From Euborellia annulipes (lineage: Eukaryota > Arthropoda > Insecta > Dermaptera > Anisolabididae), in NCBI GenBank assembly GCA_023213315.1, contig JAKCPI010011712.1:248001-312000 (forward strand): DNA of 64,000 bases, written 5' to 3'. The notes beneath the pieces are model-generated. The model searched no databases, was not told the DNA's origin, and was given only the letters and a program-made list of their open reading frames with translations. A program made the translations under genes and the position numbers. The stretch's first letter is position 1. Every line of letters starts with the position of its first letter. Below are positions 54,060-64,000 of the stretch, piece after piece.

Positions 54060-54580
54060 TCGCATTTATAATTTACGATGATGATTCTATAGCTTTTTAT
54101 TAATTAATTAATTAAGCAATTAATTAAAATTTCTTTTTTATTTTTATAAAAGCTAAGATATTAATGTAATGTATAAACGAAGTCGGCATCGAAAACCGAC
54201 TTTTAAATGTTGATTGGCTCTCTTTAAAAGCTTAATTTGTTTATTTTTTTCCGCTTTATGTTAACTAAAGTCCCTAAGACCCCAAGCATGCAAAACATTC
54301 AAATTACCATTAGATCCATCGAACCAATAAAAAATTCTCAAAGAGCCATTAAAAAAATGTCATGTGAATCCAGTTGTGGGAATTTGAACTCTGCATAAAG
54401 AAGTTAAGCTCCCTATGAACAAACTTTAGGATTTTATAATGAATTCAATTGATTTAATATTCCTACATGATTAATTGCTAATGATTTATCATCAAATGTT
54501 TTTTTTTATTACCTCAATACATTCAACGAATCTCTGTCTCCACTAAGTCTAATCAAATGAAAATATTAATTTAAAATATA
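54060..54580. other. Unassigned AT-rich sequence
   Basis: No gene recognised. Confidence 0.5.
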
Positions 54581-54584
54581 TATA

Positions 54585-54875
54585 TATATATATTTTAAAA
54601 AAAGGGAAGAGAGAAATAAATAAAGTTCAATTTTAAGCATGAAGGAATTGAGCATGAGGCTGAAATTTTGTATTTAAGTTAGGCACCTCCCTGGAACGAT
54701 AAAATAAGCTTTTAAACAAATTGGGCCAAAAAGTACTTTACTGACGTACTTTTTCAGTTTTTTCCGATTTTCTCAAAATTCGCTCTAACGATTTTGATTA
54801 AAAAAATCAATTATTTTTTAGATGCTCTTTCAAATGTATATTTTCATGTTGCTCTCAAAATTGTTTGAAGCATAA
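54585..54875 (-). repeat. Family B fragment
   Basis: AT-repeat tail, then AAGCATGAAGGAATTGAGC, AGTTAGGCACCTCCCTGG, AAAAGTACTTTACTGACGT, TTTTTTAGATGCTCTTTC, ending AATTGTTTGAAGCA. The head hairpin is missing. Confidence 0.78.
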
Positions 54876-54879
54876 GAGA

Positions 54880-55335
54880 TCTCAAGCCTATGTAGTAGAA
54901 AAATAGACTGGTAAGCAATTTAGATATAATAATTATTTATTTTAAAAAATAAATTAGATTATTTAGCTAGCCAGTTTCACCCATCAAAGTATGAGTGGAT
55001 TAGCTTATTGCTTGGAAATATTCCTATAGAGGGAAATAATCGATGTGAAATTAACAGTCCCGTTTATAAAAATATGGATAGCCTCCAAAGTTAGCCATTT
55101 GTAATAATTGGCTTCAAACAAAGAAAATCTCTAGATTGCCTAATTACCAGGCGTTGTTTTTTAACAATCAAACAAAGGCTATCGTTTAAAATTCTTATGG
55201 CTATTCAAATATCTTTTTCCCTCCTTGGAATGTCTCCAGGGTCAGCATCTGAAATGAAGAAGTGATGGTGGAAATAGACAAAGCCATCTTATAGCTCGAG
55301 GATTCAAACAAAATTAATTTTTAAAATAGAAATGA
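54880..55335. other. Unassigned sequence
   Basis: No gene or repeat recognised. Confidence 0.45.
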
Positions 55336-55352
55336 AACAAATTAAAGTTAGT

Positions 55353-55658
55353 CGATTAAGAAAGATTAATTTTCATAAGGTCTGTCGATCTAATATCCGT
55401 ATTATCCGTCTATTTGTAAATATTTCGATCCCATTGTGATGGAATCATCTACAGTACAAGCAACGGGTGTTTTGATTTGCATCGTCACACATTTCTATCA
55501 AATATGATAGAGTAAATGAGCTTGTCATTAATTAAATTTTATAATGATCTTGTTATGAAGATGATTGCATCACAATGGGATCTAAATATTTACAAATAGA
55601 CAGATAATACGCATATTATTTTTTCTGGCCTCCTTCTCTGGTCCTTATGAAAATTAAC
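55353..55658. mobile_element. PLE-like foldback, GAAATATC sub-family
   Basis: ATTAAAGTTAGT at 55341-55352 and TTTAAAGTTAGT at 55659-55670 (11 of 12) flank it. The arms are inverted (TTAATTTTCATAAGG with CCTTATGAAAATTAA, then the ribozyme block). It is related to the elements at 14370 and 48841. Confidence 0.75.
55413..55460 (-). ncRNA. Hammerhead-like motif, GAAATATT variant
   Basis: Minus strand: CTTGTA, CTGTAGA (one change from CTGANGA), helix II GAT/ATC with a second CAT/ATG helix around loop CACA, GAAATATT, TACAAG-type return. The changed core A suggests loss of activity. The right mate at 55549-55597 has TAAA for GAAA. Confidence 0.5.
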
Positions 55659-55839
55659 TTTAAAGTTAGTTTTGAAGAGGATCAAACATTTTATTTAAAA
55701 ATGTTCAAATAAAATTTTAAAAGAATTATGATTGATTCATAAATGTAAACTAATGGTATAAATATTAAACATGGGATGGAATGAAAATGCTTTTGTAGGT
55801 GGTCTACTAATACAATCCTTTAGTTATAATTCCAATTGT

Positions 55840-56090
55840 AAACGTCTTAGTGCAGACATGAACAGACTATCAGTGTCATTAGAGCCGATCCCTTGCCATT
55901 GTGCCTGGTGTCATTTTCGAATTAGCCAGGCTGAATGATTAAGGCGAAAATGACGGAAGAAGTTCCCGAGAGACCCTTCGCTCTTCCCAGACCCCAAGGG
56001 ACTAATATTGGCCTCCTGGAGCCGACTTAAACCAATAAGATAAGAAGGGGCCTGTGCCAAAGACCGGATATGAAACTTCGAGTACTCATC
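55840..56090. other. GC-balanced island with internal hairpin
   Basis: Not similar to the repeats in this window. GTCATTTTCG and CGAAAATGAC (55910-55919 and 55945-55954) pair around AATTAGCCAGGCTGAATG. The surrounding words (CCATTGTGCCTGG, GACCCCAAGGGACTAATA) suggest slower-evolving DNA. It may be a conserved noncoding element. Confidence 0.35.
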
Positions 56091-56289
56091 TAATTAATTG
56101 AGACTTAATCTAAATACAATATCCCAGCTTGTAGAGGGATTGGCTTGAGAAACATGCTAACAAATTTTTTTTAATAAAGAAAATTCTTATTTTAATTGAA
56201 ATATTAAATAAATAAAAAATGTTTAAATACTAAGTCTTTAATTAAATATTGACATCCTCTGTGTTTTATTTAGTTAAGAGATTTCAATC

Positions 56290-56880
56290 TAATTTACTTT
56301 CTCTTACCTAGAGAGAGAAAGTAACAATTCGATGTCGAGATTTTGATGGAAATACACGTTTTGAGGATTTCTGATGTCTTATGTAAAAACTTAAATTCTG
56401 ATTTTCTTTCTAAAAGTGTTTGACGTCCGCATTATTCTATTGAAATGATAATAGAGATGGTTCCTTGGGTTTAACAAAGCCCTACTATCGGAAACTAAAA
56501 AAGTAAAATATCTGAACACATGCCAGCGCATTATACAACTTTTGATTACAGAAACGTAAGAAAAAGTTTATCACGAAAATGTTTATTAAAGCTTTTGTGG
56601 TTTGTATTATTATTATTATTATGGGAATTTTTAATTATAGACCAGATTTTGTATTAATTATTTATTAAAAATATAAATACCGTACAACGTTTCGACTGGA
56701 TATTCTGCAGTCGTTTTCAAGTACTCAAGTTCACTTGAGTCGGAGTAAGTGCACAATACTTAAAAACGATTGCGGAATAAGTAGTCGAAACGTTCTACAG
56801 TATTAAATAATTAATAATATTGTAATTAAAAAGTCCAATAATAATAAAAATGTGATGTGCGGTCAGTAACAAATTATTTA
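56290..56880 (-). repeat. Family B remnant with a foldback inserted
   Basis: Tail TTACTTTCTCTTACC, GATGTCGAGATTTTGATGG, then a deletion, then ACTAAAAAAGTAAAAT, head-hairpin words (CGCATTATACAACTTTTG), the foldback at 56620-56860, and ATGTGATGTGCGGTCAGTAA as the return arm of the head hairpin. Confidence 0.65.
56620..56860. mobile_element. Foldback with GACTG/CAGTC ribozyme-like hairpins
   Basis: The arms TTATTATTATGGGAATTTTT and the inverse near 56850 surround two hairpins. On the minus strand at 56686-56718: GACTG, CAGAATATC, CAGTC, GAAACGTTGTAC. On the plus strand at 56766-56796: GATTGCGGAATAAGTAGTC, GAAACGTTCTAC. The CTGCAGA core departs from CTGANGA. A solo relative occurs at 4513-4548. 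Confidence 0.6.
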
Positions 56881-56889
56881 TACTGCTTT

Positions 56890-58015
56890 AAATTTAAATT
56901 CTTTAAAATGAGATAGGCCTACAATGTGGAATTATTTATCAGCACCTCTAAACTTATAATTAAAAGTATTTCAACTAATTAATATATATCTACTCTATTA
57001 AGAAATATAATTAATATTATGAAATGGCGGTTTCAGGGATGGAGAATAATTAATATTATTTTTTAATTTTTAGTTAAGTATATAGGCCTATATATAATAT
57101 ATTTACAAATAGGCCTATGTCTAGGCCTTCCCTTGACCTCACCAATTACGAGTACGCATCCTTAACAAAAAGGACCTAGGATTATTTACGCTTATTTTTG
57201 CTGACCAGGGGAGGAGGCGGGGCTAATCAGTTGCCTACGTAAACATTTTTAAAATAAAAGAAAGGCCGATTTTCCTTAAAAAAAAGAGATGTTTACTTAA
57301 GTAAAGGGAGGGGGTAACGATTTGCTTATTATTGCCGATAAGGAGGAGGCAAAAATTCTCTGAGTAACACTAGAAAGACTGGTAAATATAAATTATTAGG
57401 CCTAATAAAATTATACAGGCAATATTTGTAGGTCTTGATAATTAGTTTATTAAAATGAGAAGATGAGCATAAAATATCGATTTTGATTTGCATTCTTTGA
57501 GTAGAAATTGAAAAATTTAAGATGATTTGATTAAATTATTATATATATATATATGCATTGTTGACCTAAATTAAAACACGTTCATGAACATTCAGCGTTT
57601 TCTCAGAATATTTTTTCAATGACCGAGTAAAAGAATTATTTTATTGTGTTATAAAGTTATATAAATGGATTTATGGTTCTCATCGATAGCAATGGAAAGA
57701 TTATTTTAATAATCATAACCTAGAAATTTCTTATTTTATTTGTTTTAACTCTATTATTTAAATTGCATAAAGCCTTCGAGAATAATATCATCTATATACT
57801 TCAATATTTATGTGCACGCATATAATAAGTCAGGTTAATTATAAAATTATATAGGAGTACCATGGCCTAACTAGCAATAAACACGCCTATGGTCAAGCAA
57901 CAAATTTTAATTGTGTCCTCGCTTTTTAGAGCAGGACATAAATTTTAAAAATGTTTACAACTAAAAGAATATAGTCGACCCGATGAGCTCGTTCTTTGCA
58001 TTTTAACAATCACAA
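56890..58015. other. Unassigned AT-rich sequence
   Basis: No gene. A short AT array lies at 57539-57554. Confidence 0.5.
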
Positions 58016-58029
58016 TCTCCAGATGTTGT

Positions 58030-58150
58030 ATCCGAATTGTATCTGAAGAAGAAGACGGAATGAGAGGTCAAAACTTTTTAAATTCTCGCCCGATCTCTCA
58101 TTCTCTCTTTTTTGACGTCCCCGAAACGTCGACGAAATTTAAATAAGATT
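58030..58150 (+). other. Split hammerhead-like motif
   Basis: CTGAAGA at about 58042 and GAAACGTC at about 58121 are about 75 nt apart instead of 15-20. The interval contains GAATGAGAG and its inverse CTCTCATTC, so helix II may be very long or may hold an insertion. Confidence 0.35.
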
Positions 58151-58159
58151 GTTTACATC

Positions 58160-59960
58160 CTTCTGCTCCTGTTTAGTTTTATTTTCATCAATTTCTCTAT
58201 ATAGTTTAAGTTCAATGCTCCAGTGTCGTATTTATAGGGGGGGAGGGTCAGAACCCCCCCCCATGAAAAAGATCAAATCGCACGGAGCCCTATAGCGAAC
58301 ATTAAAAGCATTTCTTTCTGAGTTCAAAGATATTCACGTTTGTAAATTAGGTTTGAAAATAAAGAAGACATCTTCAAAATTTAGGCGCTTTTTATGCTAA
58401 TCAATTGGACTTTTCTTTATTAGAGGGTTCTTGCAACCTAATAACAAAGGGCTCCGTTGTATTTTGTATATTTTCCTATATGTGATTTTAATAATGCCTG
58501 GACGTTTTTATCTTTAAGATTTCTTTGAAAACGCCCGAGAGATAGGCAACACCTTTTTTTTAAATAGAAATTCAATTTCAGAATCTTTTAAAATGGAAGC
58601 ATTAATTTAATTAGAATTTTAGATTTTTAAATTTAACAAATCTTATATGCGTAAACTTTTTTCCCCTGTTAACAAAAATAAACGATTGACATTCACTAAA
58701 CTAAATAAAATTAGTTTACTGCTCCAATAAAAGAATGTAATTCATGATCCAAGGATTTCGATTTATTTCGATTTGTCTCTTCAACCTTTTCTTTTTTTTA
58801 TAGGACTCAAAGTAAAATATTTCAACATTTTTATAGAATTTGTTCTAAAATAGAAGGAATACTAAACAGGACGAACAATCGAAATTTTTTAATTTTTATA
58901 TTTTAACATTTTAAAAGAGAATGTAATCTATTTGTGTGAATATCATTTATCATAAATACTAATGAACACTCTATTTTATATTATAAATATCTATCTATAT
59001 CTCTTTTAATAGGAGATATGACATTAATAATTACTTAATTAGCGAAATGACAACGAAATATTTGTAGAATATATAATTATATTTAGAGACACTTCAAAAT
59101 GGAAAACAAACTATTATAGTTATTAACACCAACCTACAGCAACAACACTTAAGGAGAATTATTAATTAATTCTCCTTTAAACTCCTTTTATTTATAAATT
59201 AATTATTTATCGATTTTTATTATGGGATCCAGGGACGACTTAGAGAAATAAACAATAATTAAAAATACCCTATAACAGACGGATCCACAGCGAGTCACCT
59301 GTCCTTTTTTTATTAAAAATTGAATATTCAACCTTCAGTTAAAAAGGGGTGATTTTTTCAAAAATAAAATTAAAAAAAAAGCTCGAAATAAATTCCAAGT
59401 GAAAATTAGCCTGAAAAAAAAGTATAAATGCCGAACATTTTGACAATTACTTCTTTGTAATTTTACTTCAGATTACACTTCTGTAGAATGGATAAAAAAA
59501 GTGAGAATTTTTTAATTAATTAATAAGACGTAATCAAACATTAATTCTTTTTTTTTAATGGATAAAATTGAAATTTTTAAAATCATGACTGCCACTACTT
59601 TTGAATAGCGCGCCCCCCCCCCCATTCCTCTCGACTTTTGGATATTCACTCAAGAAAAAAATAAAAAAACAAACAAGTTGATTTTCTAGAGACATTGACT
59701 TTTTTTTAGAAATGCAAATATCTTAAATTCCTACTTATGTTTATACCTGGTATTATAATAAATAAAGAAAATTGTGCCACCCTTCACTTCGCCCTAGGGA
59801 GTACTTTTATAGTACTATTGTTCAAAAGACATTTGTTTTAAGCTCCAATTAATTAATCAGTAATTCATCATCAACTTCGATTAATAAACTTAATAGTATT
59901 TATTAACTAAATTTTAAAAGTTGTTTTTTCAAACTTTTCTAATTATTGAATAAATTTATT
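58160..59960. other. Unassigned AT-rich sequence
   Basis: No supported gene. Two unpaired MITE-like ends: CCAGTGTCGTATTTATAGGG at 58220 and CGAGAGATAGGCAAC at about 58540. A C homopolymer lies at about 59612-59622. Confidence 0.42.
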
Positions 59961-59974
59961 TGACATGGCATTTT

Positions 59975-60568
59975 CAGTGGCGTAGCGTGGACTCATGATA
60001 GTGAAAAAATATAAATGCGCGGTGGGAAAATATTGAAAAGGCTACCGTGTTTTTATAAAGCATAAAACTGGGAGTTATGCTTTGTATTATCTATTTCAGA
60101 TTCAGGAAAAACTGTATTTTCATTTTTTGTTTTGCCATTATTTGTAAAATAATAATTACAGGCCACAAACAAACACGGTTTTAAGGGAGACAAATTTTAT
60201 GGTACTTTAATCAAAAAAAATGCTACCGGTACAAGTTTTATTGATATACCATTTGAAACAGACGAATAAACTATCTTATTCTGAACTACCTACTTCTAGA
60301 ATTTTTGAAATTCTCCCTCTTTCCAAGATGTTTATCATCTTCACAGTTTTGTATGAAGTATGCGTGTAAATAAACGTTTTGCAAAACTGAGCTGTGTTGC
60401 AAGTCTGTGACGAGTGTGACCAATATTTTTTAAGTTTATATTTAATTTAAAAAAATAAAAGGGGATTTTAAGACTGATGACATCGCATTTAAAGAGGCCT
60501 GGCGAGGCACCTACAAGTGCGAAGTCGAGGGCGAGGGCCCACTTCGCCCACGCCTAGCTACGCCATTG
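59975..60568. mobile_element. hAT-type element with CAGTGGCGTAGCG ends
   Basis: The left end CAGTGGCGTAGCGTGG and the inverted right end CAATGGCGTAGCTAGG. Flanking octamers GGCATTTT (59967-59974) and GACATTTT (60569-60576) match at 7 of 8. The interior is non-coding. Confidence 0.75.
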
Positions 60569-60645
60569 GACATTTTGTATATTTTTCCATATAAATATTA
60601 ATCTTTAAAATATTCAATAGAAAGGAAGTGGGATTAGCGAGCAGA

Positions 60646-60713
60646 GGCGGTGGCGTATTTGGGGGGGGGGCCGGGGGGCCCCCCCCCCCCCCCTCCTTAA
60701 AAAAAAAAAAATT

Positions 60714-60745
<32 letters not shown>

Positions 60746-60963
60746 TATTATTTTTTAAATTTCATAAATTAAAAAAAAAAAATAATAAAAAATATTAAAA
60801 AAATTTATTAATTTAAAATTTTTTTTTTTAATTATTTTTTATTTTAATAAAAATTAATTTTTTTTTATTTTTTTTTTTTTTTTTTTATTATATTTTTATC
60901 AATTTAATTTTCTTTTATTTGTTTTGGGGGGGGGGGGGGGGGGGGGGGGGGGAATTTTGCCCC
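60646..60963. mobile_element. hAT-type MITE with extreme homopolymer interior
   Basis: The duplication CGAGCAGA lies at 60638-60645 and 60964-60971. The left end GGCGGTGGCGTATTTGGGG belongs to the GTGGCGTA family. The interior is almost entirely homopolymeric A, T, C and G, with a run of 27 G at 60926-60952. The right terminus is worn. Confidence 0.7.
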
Positions 60964-60974
60964 CGAGCAGAGGG

Positions 60975-61590
60975 TCCTCTATATTAGAGAAACTTAAAAA
61001 ATCACTTCAATTTATATTACAAATTAAAAAGATAAAATTTAAACACGGTCCAAATAAGAATAGAAAAAAAAAATTGAAAAATGTTAAAGTTAATGCAAAG
61101 TAATTTTATTTATCAAGTACTAAATATAATTTTTTGGTGTAGATGGGATCCATTATTTTTCTATTAATTTCTAGACAACAGAAACTTTTTTATTATTTGA
61201 TCAGTGTATTTATTCGTATATATTACAGAGATTATTTCTGATATGAATACAATAAATTAAAAGGGCTTGAAATGATACAGATTGCTCACAATAGAAGAGT
61301 AAAAATAACAAAAAGAGTAAATGAGAAGGAACATCCAAATTATTCCATTTATCTCAAATTATAAACGAGACAATCTAACATTAAATCTATCACTAAACCA
61401 AACCCAATACAATTATCTAAGCCAAATAATCCGTCCTATAGAGAAACCTCAAAAAAGACACCTTAATGAGATAAAAAAATCGTGTAACTTAATAAAAAAT
61501 TTCTCCATCTATAGAAGATTGAGATGATGACGGAAAGATTTGTGATCTCAATTTAGGAGACTAAAATTAGTAATTTATAAAATTTTAATA
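60975..61590. other. Unassigned AT-rich sequence
   Basis: No gene. The 68-codon frame at 61321-61527 has no recognised domain. Confidence 0.45.
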
Positions 61591-61591
61591 G

Positions 61592-61660
61592 TACTCTAGT
61601 GGTAAGTCATGCTGAGTACAAATCTGCAGATCCGTGGCTCGATTCCCGGCGGTGCTGATC
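61592..61660 (+). other. tRNA-like sequence, probable SINE head or tRNA pseudogene
   Basis: ACTCTAGTGGTAAGTCATGC resembles an A box region and GTGGCTCGATTCCCGGCGG resembles a B box with T-arm. The spacing is tRNA-like. The acceptor stem is poor. AT-rich DNA follows. Confidence 0.45.
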
Positions 61661-61857
61661 TTTTTCTGTAATTTAAATTAATAAATATTAATTGTAGAAC
61701 ATTTTTATTGGTGACTTTATGCAAGTCAAAATTTAATGCCACTTACAAATTCCTTAATAGTTAAATATATATTAATTTATAAACATAAATCCATAAAATT
61801 TAATTAGTAGACTATAATTATTTTTCTGAAATTGTTAAAAATTTATGATGAACTAGC

Positions 61858-62265
61858 CGCAAGGTTCGCCTTCGGTGTGGGGAATGCTAGTGAGTTTGAG
61901 ACTGAGATTTCTGTCTGCGGCGGATCCTCGCCTTTTCTTACTTATGAAAAAAAATTATCATTACTATAATCCAATCCAGTGCCTGCTTGAGGATTTGTTT
62001 ACATTCATAGAATACATGAATGCGAAGAATACATAAATATTTTTCTATACATTTCCAATGGGAGAAATCGTAACTTTAAGAATTAATAACTCAAAAAGTT
62101 ATGGGAATTTCGGGATGAAAATAATTTCCTGTAATTCTTAGAAAGTCCTCTTTAAGCATATCAAATTTCGTTTTAAAATTCCAACGGAAAGTTCGTCAAT
62201 AGAGCGTGACAGACAAACGGACAGACAGAGGGACATTAGCGAATTATATATATCTATAGATAATT
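61858..62265 (+). repeat. Dispersed-repeat-like unit with ACTAGC head and GACAGAC tail
   Basis: It starts AACTAGCCGCAAGGTTCGCC and ends with GTGACAGACAAACGGACAG, ATTAGCGAATTATATATAT and CTATAGAT. This head and tail pair is a pattern I know from abundant arthropod repeats of uncertain class. Only one copy is visible here. Confidence 0.5.
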
Positions 62266-62269
62266 GATT

Positions 62270-63680
62270 ATTTCAATCCCTTTCCTCTGTGTAGATAAAA
62301 TTTTTGATCAATAAAAGTGAAAAAAAAATCATTCCAATTAATTGATATATAAATGAAAAAATTAATTTATATGTTTGATAAAAAGTTCATTGAAAATAAG
62401 CACTTTATTTAATTTCCCTTGAGTAAATGAGGCTTACTACAATTTATTTATTTATTTATAAAAACATTAAAGAAGGTTTTCAATATTATAATCACTTCAT
62501 CATAGATTAATCCGGATTTCACATTCAAAACATTAATATGAGAGGTTTCAATTTTGGACTTGAGAGTGTAATTACTTAACAGATGATTAAATTATAGATA
62601 ATGTTGAGAGGTAGTTGATTAGCTATCCCTTTAACTTCAATTGATATTTTCACTAATTTGAAGTTCAAGTTTCAATTGAACAACAAATAAGAGACTTGGT
62701 CGCGTTTTAAGATTTTTCCTTTAAAATTTCATAAAATAAATTTTAAATGGGTCGTCCATTTCGATATTCAGGCAAAAATATCGCTGTCAAAGTTCTCTTT
62801 GTAACAAAAATGATCCTTCTTGACAGTCGGGATAGATATGAAGTTGCGTCTTTTATTTATAAATGCAACTATTTATCCAACTCCGCCACCGCCATTAAAA
62901 ATGAGAGGTGGAAAAAAAAACAATATAAATTTTTTCACGCTACAAAATTTGTTTCATTTACTCGAAAAAATTCCAGGCTAATTTTGATTAATTTTTTTTA
63001 TTCATAGTTAATAGATTTTTTTTTGGTGTACAAAAACATGAATATAAAAAACAATAATCAACAGGCCGCTTAAATAATGAACTCACAATTGGGAGTAGAT
63101 TTCAAAATAATCGTTGAATAAAGAGTGCGCGCATATCCATTGAGTGCACACTTTTAAAATAAACATTCGCATCGAGCTGAAAAGCGTTTGCTTTTGCTTT
63201 TCTTTGCATTTTAAATATACAGTACTAAGTCGGTATAATGAGACTGTTGGCTTATCTCAAATATAATTTTCAGACCCTATCACCAAGGTTTAATTTCCTA
63301 CAGAAAATGGAAGTAAAATTATAAACAAAAGAGCCATCATCCCAAGCAAAAAAAAAGTCCTCACAGGGTAGCTGGGGTATTTTAATTAGTTTTTATCAGA
63401 ATTAAAATAGTTCAATTATATTACAAATGATTAAAAGATCCTACAAATTTAATACTTACTGGTGGATATTCTCACTTAAAGCGTCCATGCAAATAATATC
63501 CAGAGAGAGGAAATTTCTAATATTAGGATGTGAATTTATTATTTTAACTAATTAAAATCAAAGACGTCATATATGATAATTAGTTCTAAGTCAATTTAGA
63601 GTTGATTTAATTTTATTTGATCGTTTTAAATTTGATACTTACTTCTTCTTTGTGTTTGATCTTGTGATTGTGTTATTAAT
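62270..63680. other. Unassigned AT-rich sequence
   Basis: No supported gene. The 86-codon frame at 62747-63007 has no domain. Confidence 0.48.
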
Positions 63681-63687
63681 TTTTAAA

Positions 63688-64000
63688 TGATAGAAGAAAA
63701 ATCTGGTGTGATTAACGCACAGCACACGCTATGCTGGACACCAGATTTTTTGTGTCGAGATATATTTAGTTTCCCATAGCACCTTAGTTAACTTGACCAC
63801 TTGCGAATCATAAGTAAAAAGTAAAAAAGTGATTTGATACAAAATTTCCATAGGCCCTGTGTATTTTAAATGTTGATTGCTTGAAATAAACTATGGTTAT
63901 TTTTCAAAATTTTAATCTCATATTTGGATATTTTATACACAATAGAGAATCCTAAATAAATACAAAATTTCATAAGAATTGGAAAAAATGTTATTAAATG
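63688..64000 (+). repeat. Family B variant, truncated by the window edge
   Basis: Head hairpin (AAAAATCTGGTGTGATTAACG to GGACACCAGATTTTTTGTG), TATATTTAGTTTCCCATAG, then the variant interior (CCATAGGCCCTGTGTATTTT, GATATTTTATACACAATAG) shared with 46380-46640. It continues beyond position 64000. Confidence 0.8.

Noticed and set aside
60330..60360. TTATCATCTTCACAG as a minus-strand CTGAAGA-type core
   Set aside because: The word reads CTGTGAAGATGATAA on the minus strand. No GAAAC partner lies within reach.

Overview
The window looks like non-genic nuclear DNA of an invertebrate animal, plausibly an arthropod. The sequence is strongly AT-rich, has no operon-like gene packing, contains many homopolymer runs and microsatellites, and carries animal-type mobile elements: hAT and Tc1/mariner DNA transposons, a non-LTR reverse-transcriptase relic, tRNA-derived SINEs and Penelope-like terminal repeats. 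The species cannot be fixed from the sequence. I found no protein-coding host gene I can defend. The longest open frames are under 150 codons, and none resembles a known protein except two transposon relics: a mariner transposase fragment at 42798-42926 and a LINE reverse-transcriptase C-terminus at 6245-6455.

The dominant and most interesting content is a set of about fifteen short foldback elements scattered from 3.2 kb to 56.8 kb. Most have two inverted arms, and each arm carries a hammerhead-ribozyme core: CTGANGA, a helix II, then GAAAC and GTC or GTT. Helix III is reduced to almost nothing. This is the minimal-stem-III hammerhead known from Penelope-like retroelements (PLEs). At least seven elements are bounded by 12-bp target-site duplications: four perfect, three with 11 of 12 matches. 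Several have a one-sided tail of about 10 to 35 bp, as expected for inverted PLE pseudo-LTRs. Sub-families differ in helix II sequence but keep pairing, and most share an unexplained GCTGC-type box 20 to 50 nt downstream of the predicted cleavage site. No PLE reverse transcriptase or GIY-YIG frame is present, so these are non-autonomous or decayed copies.

Other layers are: (i) a roughly 600-bp interspersed repeat, here called family B, with a hairpin at each end, in about 15 full, partial or nested copies, including one internally deleted 140-bp copy at 27670-27808 and one running off the right edge; (ii) hAT-type MITEs with 8-bp duplications at 1095, 2327, 9406, 23293 and 60646, probable hAT elements at 59975 and 40416, and possible older ones; (iii) a foldback mariner remnant at 42.6-43.1 kb and a Tc1/mariner-like MITE at 53.2-53.9 kb; (iv) four copies of one tRNA-derived SINE plus two other tRNA-like sequences, one of them enclosed by inverted repeats; (v) a second repeat, family C, near 4.1 kb and 50.9 kb; (vi) microsatellites and G-rich tracts.

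Nesting is common. A PLE pair sits inside a family B copy with its duplication intact (26671-27053), a hAT MITE sits inside another family B copy (1095-1433), and PLE pairs sit inside other PLE or hAT elements. Between the repeats lie long AT-rich stretches with no visible gene and a few islands of higher GC (5.25, 13.2, 44.3, 45.3 and 55.9 kb) that do not look like the local repeats. These are the best places to look for an exon or a conserved regulatory element. Boundaries without a target-site duplication are approximate, and all family assignments were made by eye.
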